A DNA stretch of 50,222 nucleotides, taken from assembly GCF_020711255.1 (NCBI RefSeq), contig NZ_JAJFAW010000032.1:1-50222 (forward strand). The letters run 5' to 3'. This DNA is from Hymenobacter plasmatis (GTDB lineage: Bacteria > Bacteroidota > Bacteroidia > Cytophagales > Hymenobacteraceae). The stretch's first letter is position 1. The number at the start of each line of letters is the position of its first letter. Shown here in pieces: positions 40,162 through 48,506 of the stretch. A program made the position numbers and the translations under genes. Under the pieces are notes generated by a model that did no database searches, was not told where the DNA came from, and was given only the letters and a program-made list of their open reading frames with translations.

Positions 40162-42510
40162 ATGAAACACTTTTTCGCTTCTTTGGTGGTCGTGCTTGGG
40201 CTAGCACCGGCGGCCTTGCAGGCCCAGACCGTGCCGCCCATGCCACCCGCCCCGCCGGCCAACTTATCGGGTGTGCAATTGCGCGACTGGTACCGCACCA
40301 ACTGGTACGACGGCAAACGCGTGGAGTTGAGCTACGCCACGGCCCGGGGCAAGATGTATAACTACGCCGACAACTACAACAACACCGTGACCTGCGTGTA
40401 CTCGGGCTACCAGGAAACGGTGCCCTACAGCGCCACCAATACGAGCACCACCGTAGTTAGCCGCATCAACTGCGAGCACACCGTGCCGCAGTCGTGGTTC
40501 AACCAGACGGTGCGGATGCGCTCCGACATGCACCACCTGTTCCCGACCTACGATACCTGGAACAATCTGCGCGGTTCGGACCCCTACGCCGACATTCCCG
40601 ACGCCACCACCCAGACCTGGATGCGCGGCCTCGTGAGCCAGCCCACCATCCCGGCCACCAATATTGACGAGTGGAGCGAAGACACCAACACCAAGTTTGA
40701 GCCCCGCGAAGACCACAAGGGCAACGTGGCCCGCGCCATCTTCTATTTCTATACCGTGCACGCCGACCAGCCCGACCTGATTCTGACGGGCCACAACAAC
40801 ATCAGCGCCGCCGCCGACATCAACACCCTCTACGCCTGGCACCTCGCCGACCCGGTAGATGCCCACGAAATCGAGCGCAACAACCGCGTGGCCGCCAGCC
40901 AGGGCAACTTCAACCCCTACATTGCCTACCCAGCCACAGTAGCCACAGCCTGGGGCCTGGCGCCTCCCGGCCCGCTGTTCAGCTTTGCCAGCACCACCGG
41001 TACTATCGCCGAAGGCAACGCCGGCACCAGCACCTACACCGTGACCCTGAACCTGGCCCCGGCCGCCACGGCCCCAGTCACCGTGCAGGTGAACCTGGAC
41101 GCCGCCAGCTCCACGGCCACCAGCGGCACCGATTTCGCCTTCGCCTCGCCCACCACCGTCACCTTCCCCGCCGGCTCCACCAGCCAGACGGTGACCGTGA
41201 CCGTGAACGGCGACACCCAGCCCGAAGCCGATGAAACTGTGGTTCTGACCCTGACCAACCCCAGCACCGGCACCAGCGTGGGGAGCCCCGGTGCCCACAC
41301 CCTCACCCTGACCAACGATGACGGCCCCGCTCCTACTCTGGCCTTCGCCACGGCCGCGGGCAACATTCCGGAGGGCAACACCGGCACCACCACCTACACC
41401 GCCAACGTCGTTCTGACCAACCCGAGCAGCCTCACCTTCCCCATCACGGTGCCCGTGACGGTGGATGCGGCCGGCACCACCGCCACCAGCCCCAACGATT
41501 ATACTTTCACCACTACTACCGTCACGTTCCCCAGCGCCACGGCGCTCACCCAGCCCGTGACCGTGACCGTGGCCGGCGACGCCACCTACGAGCCCAGCGA
41601 AACCGTGCGGCTGGTGCTGGGCGCGCCCTCCAACACGACCATCATCCGGGGCACGCCCGGGGCCCATGTGCTCACCATCGTGAACGATGACGCCGCCCCG
41701 GCGGGGGCGCCCTGCACCAAAGCCTACTTCTCGCAGTACGTGGAGTCGCAGCTGGGCAATACCAAAGTGGTGGAGATTTACAACCCCACCAACGCGCCTA
41801 TGTCGCTCACGGGCAAACGCGTGGTGCTGTACTCCAACGGCGCCACCACCCCCACCACCACGCAGCAGCTCACGGGCACCATCGCGCCCGGCGATGTTTA
41901 CGTGGTTGCCAACACCGGCGTAACCGACCCCGGCGTAGCCGCCCAAACCGACCTTCAGAGCGGGGTGGCTTTTTTCAATGGCGACGATGCAATAGCGCTT
42001 TTCGATGGCACCGATACCCTCGACGTTATTGGGGTGATTGGGCAGGCGCCCGCTGGTGGCGCCTGGACCGTGCCCAACGGCTCTACGCTGAACAACACGC
42101 TGGTGCGCCAGCCCACCGTGAGCCAGGGCGGCCGCTGGTACGGCCCCTTCGGCAGCGTCACATGGTCGGCTGGCGGCGTGGATAACTATGCTGGTGTCGG
42201 TAGCTACGTGAGTGCCGGCTGCTTCATTCCCACGGCCACCCGCACCGCTACGGTGCTGCGCAACGCCCTGGAGATTTTCCCCAACCCCGCCACCGGAACC
42301 GTGCAGCTGCGCCTGCCCGGCGTGCCCACCGCCCGCGCCGCCACCGTGGCCGTGCTCGATATGTTGGGCCGCCCCGTGCGCCAGCGCACCGCCCAGCTTA
42401 GCGCCACCGATGCAACGCTGGTGGACCTGCACGGCCTGCCCGCCGGCCTGTATGCCGTGCGCGTAACCTGCGCCGGCCTGGAATACACGGGCCGCGTGGT
42501 GGTGCAGTAG
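40162..42510 (+). CDS. Secreted endonuclease I with Calx-beta, lamin-tail and T9SS sorting domains
   Basis: 782 residues. A signal peptide ends about residue 22 (ALQAQ). The endonuclease I domain (about 35-270) carries INCEHTVPQSWF, RSDMHHLFPTYDTWNNLRGSDPY, EDHKGNVARAIFYFYTVH and HEIERNNRVAASQGNFNPYI, the His/Glu/Asn signature of the EndA family. Two Calx-beta-like repeats follow (about 275-390 and 393-510), then a lamin-tail-like domain (about 520-650: VVEIYNPTNAPMSL). The C-terminal T9SS sorting domain (about 700-782) has LEIFPNPATG, VLDMLGRPV and GLPAGLYAVRV. It should be exported through the type IX system, and may act on extracellular or prey DNA or in biofilms. It has its own -7 box. 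Confidence 0.92.
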   Translation: MKHFFASLVVVLGLAPAALQAQTVPPMPPAPPANLSGVQLRDWYRTNWYDGKRVELSYATARGKMYNYADNYNNTVTCVYSGYQETVPYSATNTSTTVVSRINCEHTVPQSWFNQTVRMRSDMHHLFPTYDTWNNLRGSDPYADIPDATTQTWMRGLVSQPTIPATNIDEWSEDTNTKFEPREDHKGNVARAIFYFYTVHADQPDLILTGHNNISAAADINTLYAWHLADPVDAHEIERNNRVAASQGNFNPYIAYPATVATAWGLAPPGPLFSFASTTGTIAEGNAGTSTYTVTLNLAPAATAPVTVQVNLDAASSTATSGTDFAFASPTTVTFPAGSTSQTVTVTVNGDTQPEADETVVLTLTNPSTGTSVGSPGAHTLTLTNDDGPAPTLAFATAAGNIPEGNTGTTTYTANVVLTNPSSLTFPITVPVTVDAAGTTATSPNDYTFTTTTVTFPSATALTQPVTVTVAGDATYEPSETVRLVLGAPSNTTIIRGTPGAHVLTIVNDDAAPAGAPCTKAYFSQYVESQLGNTKVVEIYNPTNAPMSLTGKRVVLYSNGATTPTTTQQLTGTIAPGDVYVVANTGVTDPGVAAQTDLQSGVAFFNGDDAIALFDGTDTLDVIGVIGQAPAGGAWTVPNGSTLNNTLVRQPTVSQGGRWYGPFGSVTWSAGGVDNYAGVGSYVSAGCFIPTATRTATVLRNALEIFPNPATGTVQLRLPGVPTARAATVAVLDMLGRPVRQRTAQLSATDATLVDLHGLPAGLYAVRVTCAGLEYTGRVVVQ

Positions 42511-42518
42511 CCCAACCT

Positions 42519-42583
42519 CGTTTTAGAGCAAGCAAAAGCCCCGGCCGTATCATACGGCCGGGGCTTTTGCTTGCTCTAAAACG
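42519..42583. terminator. 65-base near-perfect palindrome, bidirectional terminator
   Basis: Arms of 32 bases at 42519-42550 and 42552-42583 are perfectly complementary around a single C at 42551. The arms include GCAAAAGCCCCGGCCGTAT and its mirror. The outer part is A/T-rich, so either strand ends in a T-containing run. It lies between convergent genes. Confidence 0.85.
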
Positions 42584-42597
42584 AAAACGCTAATCAT

Positions 42598-42686
42598 CTG
42601 TCATGCAGAGCGCAGCGAAGCATCTTATCACGCTTCAACGATTGGTTCTGACCTGATAAGATGCTTCGCTGCGCTCTGCATGACAG
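42598..42686. repeat. Inverted repeat of the GTCATGCAGAGC-GCAGCGAAGCATC family, copy 1
   Basis: The left arm at 42598-42630 and the right arm at 42654-42686 are perfectly complementary over 33 bases, with a 23-base spacer. The inner edges end AAGATGCTTCGC in the right arm. A second copy of the same arm sequence lies at 44039-44133. Confidence 0.85.
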
Positions 42687-42738
42687 ACGCACCCAAGCAT
42701 GACTGACGACGCTCAGGATGACGGCGAGTACCCAGAAT

Positions 42739-43014
42739 CTAGGCCAGCAGGTCGGCGTATTCCGACTGATTGCGCCGAACGAACTTGGCCATGAAGGTGC
42801 AGGAGGTTTTCACTTTCAGCTTCTCGTTGCGGGCAAACTCCAGGGCGGCGCGGGCCAGTTCGTCGGCCACGCCCTCGCCGCGCAGCTCCTCGGCTACGAA
42901 GGTGTGGGTGAAATCGATGATGCCCTCGGCTGGAAGGGAATAGGCCAGCTCGCCCTCGTGGCCGCGTCGGATTACGGTGAACTGCTGGTCGTTGGAATTG
43001 TGCTGAATTGCCAT
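42739..43014 (-). CDS. Small GNAT-type N-acetyltransferase (YjdJ/NATD1 family)
   Basis: 91 residues, the usual size for the single-domain N-acetyltransferase group PF14542. It contains ELAYSLPAEGIIDFTHTFVAEELRGEGVADELARAALEFARN, in which LRGEGVADELA is the acetyl-CoA loop of this family. It ends KVKTSCTFMAKFVRRNQSEYADLL, including the conserved Cys-x-Phe-x-x-x-Phe region. The acceptor is unknown. It lies downstream of two repeats and convergent with the nuclease gene. Confidence 0.85.
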   Translation of the reverse strand: MAIQHNSNDQQFTVIRRGHEGELAYSLPAEGIIDFTHTFVAEELRGEGVADELARAALEFARNEKLKVKTSCTFMAKFVRRNQSEYADLLA

Positions 43015-43142
43015 GCTTGGTATTGGGTAAATCGATGGGGAAAGGCTGCCCCAGTACGTGAAAATAGCCGGCGGCGGCTGGTTTGCGTAAAGAGACTAAA
43101 AGACGGGCTTGGCCCGTTTGGTTTCTTACTTTCTTCTTTCCC

Positions 43143-43583
43143 ATGGATACGCAAAACACGCCCAATTCGCCGGCCAACGACACCCGCCCCGTAGACCAGC
43201 AGGAGCGCGCGGCCACGGCCCGCCCCAATCCCAACGACCCTATTCTAACCGCCAGCAGCCCCAACTACGGGGAGTTCGGCGGCATCGACCCCAACGCGCC
43301 TACTGCTGCCCAGCATTCCGGCCGCGACGGCTCCAACGACAACCCCGACGAGTTCAGCGAATTCCGCAGCCGGGAAAAAGATGCCCATGAGGCTCCCAGC
43401 AACCCCGCCGACCAGCCCGGCCACGTGGAGCAAAACCAGAACCCCGCCGCCGTGCGCGCCACCCAGAACGAAGACAACGACGAGCAGCGCGCCGCCTGGG
43501 CCCTCGACGACCCCCGCTATGCAGGTGGTGGCTCGCACAATACGCGCGACGAATCGGCCAGCACCAAAACCGGCCAGGAATAG
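43143..43583 (+). CDS. Hydrophilic disordered protein
   Basis: 146 residues from the ATG at 43143 (MDTQNTPNSPANDTRPVDQQ); an in-frame start at 43083 adds a hydrophobic stretch not typical of such proteins. It is rich in Asn, Asp, Gln, Pro and Ala and has no hydrophobic core, so it is likely disordered. NPDEFSEFRSREKDAHEAPSNPADQPGHVEQNQNP is a representative composition. No family is recognised. It precedes another small acidic disordered gene at 43649, and the two may form one transcription unit. Confidence 0.65.
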   Translation: MDTQNTPNSPANDTRPVDQQERAATARPNPNDPILTASSPNYGEFGGIDPNAPTAAQHSGRDGSNDNPDEFSEFRSREKDAHEAPSNPADQPGHVEQNQNPAAVRATQNEDNDEQRAAWALDDPRYAGGGSHNTRDESASTKTGQE

Positions 43584-43604
43584 CATTTGCCCCTAATTAC
43601 TCGA

Positions 43605-43629
43605 AGCGCCCCGACCCTGTTGGGGCGCT
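43605..43629. other. Hairpin between two small genes
   Basis: AGCGCCCC (43605-43612) pairs perfectly with GGGGCGCT (43622-43629), with a 9-base loop. No T run follows, so it may be an mRNA processing or stability element and not a terminator. Confidence 0.4.
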
Positions 43630-43648
43630 CCACTAACCAACCGAAACC

Positions 43649-43933
43649 ATGTCTCCCGAAAACTCAGACCAGTTCGAAAACAACCAAGACCCAAACGCCG
43701 GCGACGGGGCATCGACGCCCATGCTCGACGCCGAAACGTACGGTCAGATTGTAGACGACAACAACCCTTCGGGCCAGGCCATGGCCGACCTGGAGGACGA
43801 CTCCATGCGCATGGACCGCGAAGCCCGTATGGCCTCCGGCCCTGCCCCCGCGTCGGACGAGAACCTGCCCCGCGAACTGACCAACCCCAGCGACCGGGCC
43901 TTCACGCTGCCCGAAGAGCAAGAGCCCAAGTAA
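43649..43933 (+). CDS. Small acidic disordered protein
   Basis: 94 residues, starting MSPENSDQFENNQDPNAGDG. It is strongly acidic with a repeated DD/DE character (GQIVDDNNPSGQAMADLEDDSMRMDREARM) and ends LTNPSDRAFTLPEEQEPK. No signal peptide, membrane segment or known family is seen. A terminator follows 20 bases after the stop. Confidence 0.6.
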   Translation: MSPENSDQFENNQDPNAGDGASTPMLDAETYGQIVDDNNPSGQAMADLEDDSMRMDREARMASGPAPASDENLPRELTNPSDRAFTLPEEQEPK

Positions 43934-43953
43934 GGCTAGCCCTCCCACATAAG

Positions 43954-43986
43954 AAACGGCTTCCATCTGAGATGGAAGCCGTTTTT
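43954..43986 (+). terminator. Terminator after the small acidic protein gene
   Basis: AACGGCTTCCATC and GATGGAAGCCGTT form a 13-base perfect stem followed by a T run (GTTTTTGC). The GCTTCCATC...GATGGAAGC core also occurs in the hairpin at 48413-48442. Confidence 0.85.
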
Positions 43987-44038
43987 GCATTTAGCCCAAC
44001 TTCTAATTGAAGCTGTTTGGCTTTTCGTTTTAAACGGT

Positions 44039-44133
44039 CATGCAAAGCGCAGCGAAGCATCTTGCTTCTTGCTCGCTTTGTTTATCTGGTTTGATTACAA
44101 CTCTTCACGAGATGCTTCGCTGCGCTCTGCATG
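44039..44133. repeat. Inverted repeat of the GTCATGCAGAGC-GCAGCGAAGCATC family, copy 2
   Basis: The left arm at 44039-44061 and right arm at 44111-44133 pair over 23 bases with one mismatch (CATGCAAAGC on the left, the complement of CATGCAGAGC on the right). The spacer of 49 bases differs from that of copy 1 at 42598, so the arms are conserved but the interior is not. Confidence 0.8.
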
Positions 44134-44217
44134 GCTGGCAGGGCGCTTTTGAGTTTAGCCCAACTTGCTAATCAGCCCAATTTTAAACAAGCTGCCGCGA
44201 CCCCAGCCGTCGGCAAC

Positions 44218-44249
44218 AAAAAAGCCGCCGGCGGGTGCCGGCGGCTTTT
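44218..44249 (-). terminator. Terminator for the T9SS protein gene
   Basis: AAAAAAGCCGCCGGC, a GGGT loop and GCCGGCGGCTTTT form a strong hairpin. On the minus strand it ends in a T run 21 bases after the stop of the gene at 44270. Confidence 0.88.
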
Positions 44250-44269
44250 GTACACTCAAGGCTGCAGCG

Positions 44270-46687
44270 TTACTTCTGCACGTTGAGACGAATGGTCTTC
44301 ACAGTACTGCCCGTGGTCAGGCGCATCAGGTAGATGCCCTCATCCAAGCCACTGCCTAACGCAACTTTCGAGGTGTGCGTACCTTGGCCTACGCCAGTGC
44401 TCACGGTGCGTACCAGCCGGCCCACCATGTCGTAGAGAGACAACGAGTAAGCTTGGCCTTCGGCCACGCGGAACTCCACTGTAGCTTTGTCGGTCACCGG
44501 GTTCGGGAATACCGCCAGCGAGGGCTCAAACTTGCCACTCTGTACCGCAGCCCCGTTGGCAGCTACAGCTGTCTGAGTAGTGCAGTTGCATGGAATGGTA
44601 ATTGGGCAACCAGTAATATTTACACCGAAAAGGCATGCCAGGGTGCAGCCATTGTGGTCGACAACGAAACCGGTATACGTACCTGTAGGCAAGCCTGTGA
44701 ACGTGAATGAGCCAGAAGTAGTCGTGCTTGCGGTATAAATCGTACCTACATTGCTATACAGCGAGTATAGGTATGGACCTGTTCCGCCCGTGGCAGTAAG
44801 CGTAAGTTGACCGCAACCTCCTGGGATGCCATATATCAGGCTGAGGCCCGCCGTGGGCCCGCCGACCACCACGCCGCTCACCGTGGCCGTGCAGCCCGTG
44901 CCGGCCGTGGCCCGCACCGTGTAGGTGCCCGCCGTCAGGCCCGTGAAGATGCCGCTGCTCGCGCCCGTCGTGTTGGTCGTGCCCACCAGCTCGTAGGCAA
45001 TGGGCGCCGTGCCGGCGCCCGAGGCCACGGCCGTGAGGCTGCCCGTGTTGCCGCCAAAACACAGCACCCCTTGGGTTGACACGTTGCCCGCCGTCAAAGC
45101 CAGCGTGCACGGCGGGGGGCAGCCCGTCACCGCGATGCTGGTCGGGCAGACGAGCACGCAGTTGTGGGCGTCGACCACGGTGGCCGTGTACACGCCCGTG
45201 GCCAGGTTCATGAACGTAAAGCCGTCAGCCACCGAAGGCGACGTGCCGACCAACGTACCCGACGCGTTGCGCAACGTGTACACGTAAGGCGGCGTGCCGC
45301 CGGCTGCCGTTACCCGCAGCTGACCGCACGAATTCGTCGGAATGGAATACACCAGGCTGAGGCCCGCCGTGGGCCCGCCGACCACCACGCCGCTCACCGT
45401 GGCCGTGCAGCCCGTGCCGGCCGTGGCCCGCACCGTGTAGGTGCCCGCCGTCAGGCCCGTGAAGATGCCGCTGCTCGCGCCCGTCGTGTTGGTCGTGCCC
45501 ACCAGCTCGTAGGCAATGGGCGCCGTGCCGGCGCCCGAGGCCACGGCCGTGAGGCTGCCCGTGTTGCCGCCAAAACACAGCACCCCTTGGGTTGACACGT
45601 TGCCCGCCGTCAAAGCCAGCGTGCACGGCGGACAAGTGTTGGTGATGGTCACATCCCGGTACACGGGGCAGAAGCCGGGCGCGCTTAGGCGCAGGCGATA
45701 GGTGCCCGGGGCCAGTCCCGAGATAGTATAGAAGCCCCCGCTGAGTGTGGCTGTGACTGGGTTGAAAGTACCAACCGTTGTGCCTGTAATTGTGGCGAGG
45801 GCAAACGCGGGCGTGGCGCTGCCAAAGCCACTAGCTGCGAAGCGAATGCTGCCCGTGTTGTTAGGTGCGCACCCGGCATTCGTGACTGTCGGCTGGCCCA
45901 AGGTGAGGCTCATGTCGCCCAGCGCAAAATCCTGCAACGAAGCGTTTATCGATTGCGAATTCCGGGTTTGTGCTAAAAAGGAACTTAAACAGGTTTGAAG
46001 GCCCGATTGGCATAAGTCAATAGCTCCTTCGATAAGGGTATTATCCCTGTTGGTTCCAATGCAGAAAATAGCATTATTTTTTAGTACTAGTTGACCATTG
46101 GTCCACACGTAGACCTTGGGTTCAGATTTTTTCCCACCATTCGTAAAATCACTCAAGATGAGGATGTCTCCGTTGGTGTGAGTGCCGCTGAACGTGCCAT
46201 CAGTATTGGTGCTGACGGAGCTTACAAAAAACCAGAAGCCAAGGGAGCCGTCCCCGTTACTAGACACCCGGTCGCTGTAGAAGCGCAGGATGCAATTGTT
46301 TGTGCCCGTTAAGGCCACCCCGGCGGTCTTTATATCGCCTTTGTTGTTGGCGTTGCCTGGGCTCCAGTGCCAGTCTGCAATGGCGTCTTTGTCTTTGGAA
46401 CCCTCCGTAAATTGGTTGTCTGTATGGCTATTTACTGCGTCTTGAACCGTGTGAAAACTAGTAAGGTTGTCGAGCGTACCATCACAATAGGTAGGTTGTA
46501 TTGGTTGCGCAAATAGATTCGAGGAGAAGAGGCTGCAAATCAATAGCAGCAGTAGCAGCCACCCTCTACTTGGTAAGGTCTTTGGCAAATGCCGGGGCTT
46601 TAGTCCAGTAGCTGTGACGCTTGATTCGTAACAGTGGTTAGGACCAGTTATGTTGGCAGGCGTGAGAGCCAATGATAGCTTGTTCAT
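44270..46687 (-). CDS. Large T9SS-secreted repeat protein
   Basis: 805 residues. An N-terminal hydrophobic stretch (about 42-60) precedes the mature part, so the true start may be closer to it; I kept the ATG at 46687. An unassigned N-terminal domain (about 65-265: YCDGTLDNLTSFHTVQDAV) is followed by several SprB-type beta repeats. Two neighbouring modules with TLALTAGNVSTQGVLCFGG and GIFTGLTAGTYTVRATAG are nearly identical. The C-terminal T9SS sorting domain (about 730-805) has LAVFPNPVTDKATVEF, LYDMVGRLV and LDEGIYLMRLTTG. It is likely a surface adhesin or gliding-related protein. The same sorting domain type ends the gene at 48562. Confidence 0.88.
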   Translation of the reverse strand: MNKLSLALTPANITGPNHCYESSVTATGLKPRHLPKTLPSRGWLLLLLLICSLFSSNLFAQPIQPTYCDGTLDNLTSFHTVQDAVNSHTDNQFTEGSKDKDAIADWHWSPGNANNKGDIKTAGVALTGTNNCILRFYSDRVSSNGDGSLGFWFFVSSVSTNTDGTFSGTHTNGDILILSDFTNGGKKSEPKVYVWTNGQLVLKNNAIFCIGTNRDNTLIEGAIDLCQSGLQTCLSSFLAQTRNSQSINASLQDFALGDMSLTLGQPTVTNAGCAPNNTGSIRFAASGFGSATPAFALATITGTTVGTFNPVTATLSGGFYTISGLAPGTYRLRLSAPGFCPVYRDVTITNTCPPCTLALTAGNVSTQGVLCFGGNTGSLTAVASGAGTAPIAYELVGTTNTTGASSGIFTGLTAGTYTVRATAGTGCTATVSGVVVGGPTAGLSLVYSIPTNSCGQLRVTAAGGTPPYVYTLRNASGTLVGTSPSVADGFTFMNLATGVYTATVVDAHNCVLVCPTSIAVTGCPPPCTLALTAGNVSTQGVLCFGGNTGSLTAVASGAGTAPIAYELVGTTNTTGASSGIFTGLTAGTYTVRATAGTGCTATVSGVVVGGPTAGLSLIYGIPGGCGQLTLTATGGTGPYLYSLYSNVGTIYTASTTTSGSFTFTGLPTGTYTGFVVDHNGCTLACLFGVNITGCPITIPCNCTTQTAVAANGAAVQSGKFEPSLAVFPNPVTDKATVEFRVAEGQAYSLSLYDMVGRLVRTVSTGVGQGTHTSKVALGSGLDEGIYLMRLTTGSTVKTIRLNVQK
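44837..45115. repeat. 279-base exact direct repeat, copy A
   Basis: By eye this stretch (starting CAGGCTGAGGCCCGCC) is identical to 45353-45631, 516 bases away, inside the T9SS gene on the minus strand. The bases between the two copies are not repeated. Confidence 0.85.
45353..45631. repeat. 279-base exact direct repeat, copy B
   Basis: Second copy of the stretch at 44837-45115, encoding the same GG-rich beta module of the T9SS protein. The copies show no base differences that I could see, which points to recent duplication or gene conversion. Confidence 0.85.
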
Positions 46688-47015
46688 AATAATGAAGTGT
46701 TACATAAAGGAGGCTTAAGGGTTAAAGGACATTTGTTTGGCTGCCAAGCAGCCACCGCGGCACGACTTACTTAAGCATCGGCCCCGGACTAAAAAAGGTG
46801 GCGATACTGATACAAACCAGTTTGCCACATGCTTGCAATACACAAGCGGAGGGATATGGCCTAATGTTATGTCATAGCGTTTAGGGTTAAAAGTTGAACA
46901 ATAAATAAGTGGGCCAATAGTGTTCAGGTTGATTATCAATTATTTACACAATATACCGAAAATGGTGCAAACCTAATTCCATATCTACAGCCAGCATTGT
47001 ACAGATGCGACGTTT
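46688..47015. other. Intergenic space upstream of the T9SS gene
   Basis: 328 bases, AT-rich, between two minus-strand genes. It holds the promoter of the gene at 44270. The minus strand contains TTTG and TTG groups (about 46800-46850) but no clear -7/-33 pair. No gene or strong hairpin is seen. Confidence 0.4.
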
Positions 47016-47834
47016 TCAGCCGCTCCAAAACAGCGGGTCAGCATCGCGGCCGTGCTGGAAAAAGGCAGCGGGAGTCTCCTCCGTGAAGCGCCGAAACTCG
47101 CGGATGAAGTGGGCCTGGTCGAAGTAGCCGCAGGCCTGAGCCAGGTCGTGCCAGTTGGTTTGGGGCTGTTCCTTCAGCAATTCGAATACCCGGGCGAAGC
47201 GGCTAATCTCGGCGAAGAGCTTAGGCGAGACGCCCACCGCTTCCCGAAAGCGCCGCTCGAGCTGCCGCCGGCTAAGGTGGGCCAAGTGGGCCAGCTCGTC
47301 GGCGTATACCTGCCCGCGCCGCTGCCGCAGGGCCGCCGCTACCACCTCCACCACTGGGGTGCCCGGCGTGGGGCGCATGGGTTGGGCCAGGAGCAAGTCT
47401 TCGGCGGCGGCCACGCGCTCGGCGTGGGTGGCGGCGGCCTGCACCCGGCTCGTAAGCGCCTCGCCAAACTGCCGCGGGGCGCACGCCTGCTCCGGGGCCA
47501 TGCTCGCCGCGGCGGCCATGGATATACCCAGCAGCTGGTAAAACCCGGTGGGCTGAAACATGATGCCGAATAGGCCGGCCGGCCGGGCGCAGCGCAGGCT
47601 CAGGCGATGGTCGGTGACCTGGCCCAGCATCCAGCTTTCCGTAATGCGCTGCCCATTGGTGCTCTCAAAAGCCACCGGCTCGTCGTGCTTGCCCAACACT
47701 ACGATAATCGACGGCTTGGGCGAGGGCAACACCGCGTGTTGCCGGGGGGCAGCAGGGTTCGGATCTTCGTAAGCCCAGTAGCACTCTACTATATTTCGCA
47801 GGGAAGCCAATGGAGTAAATTCCTGCCATACCAT
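47016..47834 (-). CDS. AraC-family transcriptional regulator
   Basis: 272 residues. The N-terminal ligand-binding-like part (about 1-160) begins FTPLASLRNIVECYWAYEDPNP, a form common in AraC regulators with an AraC-like (DUF6597) N-terminal domain. The C-terminal domain (about 170-270) has two helix-turn-helix motifs: VYADELAHLAHLSRRQLERRFREAVGVSPKLFAE, then HDLAQACGYFDQAHFIREFRRFTEETPAAF, the usual AraC signature. The effector is unknown. It stands alone between the T9SS gene and a mostly gene-free region. Confidence 0.92.
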   Translation of the reverse strand: MVWQEFTPLASLRNIVECYWAYEDPNPAAPRQHAVLPSPKPSIIVVLGKHDEPVAFESTNGQRITESWMLGQVTDHRLSLRCARPAGLFGIMFQPTGFYQLLGISMAAAASMAPEQACAPRQFGEALTSRVQAAATHAERVAAAEDLLLAQPMRPTPGTPVVEVVAAALRQRRGQVYADELAHLAHLSRRQLERRFREAVGVSPKLFAEISRFARVFELLKEQPQTNWHDLAQACGYFDQAHFIREFRRFTEETPAAFFQHGRDADPLFWSG

Positions 47835-48069
47835 ACACTATCACCAGCAAATGCTACGGCTGAGCTTAGCAGGCCGCGGCGTAATTGAGCACCTGAATAT
47901 ACATTGTATTAGTCAAATAAAAAATAGATATTATCATAGGCTCGACCATAAGCAAATCATTACTACTCGACCTGAATTTTTCGCGAGAATCTGATTCTCA
48001 AATCGCTCCAGATTCGCGATTAAAATTCTATAAAACAACGGTATATATAAAATTAATTGCCCAATAATC

Positions 48070-48237
48070 TTATACTGCCGAGCTCCACTCATCTTCTAAA
48101 GGCCAGTAAAACACTGGCTTCGTCCCGGCCAAGGCCAAGGTGTAGTGACCGCCTGTTTTTTCGCCGGTAAAAATTTTCTCAGCACGGCAACAAAAAGGCC
48201 GAACGGCAAGCGCACGGTTCCTACTGAAGGCTCATCT
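48070..48237 (-). pseudogene. Possible remnant of a small coding sequence
   Basis: A minus-strand frame of about 55 codons, with no start codon, ends at a TAA at 48070-48072. Its last part reads KIFTGEKTGGHYTLALAGTK and then PVFYWPLEDEWSSAV, which has protein-like composition. No family is recognised. It may be the 3' end of a decayed gene. Confidence 0.25.
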
Positions 48238-48412
48238 TGGCTCAATTAAAAATTGAACTTTGGAGGCCTTTCCAAAACCTGTTTCGTTCTACCCGTGGTA
48301 GATCAGAGAAGTTGAAACCGGGGCCCGGCAGGTAACGGCCAGCCATTGCGCCCCCGAAAGTTGACCCCACCTCCTCGTCCCTGGCGATTGGTTGCTGCTG
48401 CAATACGTGCAA

Positions 48413-48442
48413 AGGGGCTTCCATCGAATGATGGAAGCCCCT
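48413..48442. terminator. Hairpin with GCTTCCATC core
   Basis: AGGGGCTTCCATC at 48413-48425 is perfectly complementary to GATGGAAGCCCCT at 48430-48442 with a 4-base loop. There is no long T run. It may be the terminator of the decayed minus-strand material or an isolated repeat. Confidence 0.5.
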
Positions 48443-48506
48443 GCTGCGCTTCACCCCTGCCCTTTTCCGAGCTAGGTCAATTTGGAGCTAGTTGGGCTGG
48501 CAAAAA

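Noticed and set aside
40264..42432. 722-codon open frame antisense to the nuclease gene
   Set aside because: Gly/His/Val-rich composition without any domain; the plus-strand gene has clear nuclease, Calx-beta and T9SS motifs. GC-rich genes often give long open antisense frames.
43083..43142. Longer N-terminus for the disordered protein, starting MRKETKRRAW
   Set aside because: The extra stretch is basic then hydrophobic, unlike the rest; the ATG at 43143 gives a uniformly hydrophilic protein.
44837..45631. CRISPR array suspected from repeated sequence
   Set aside because: Only two copies of a 279-base unit, in frame inside a coding sequence; repeat and spacer lengths do not fit CRISPR.
48242..48454. 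70-codon minus-strand frame (MKRSRGFHHSMEAP)
   Set aside because: Runs through a hairpin and shows no conserved pattern; considered only as intergenic sequence.
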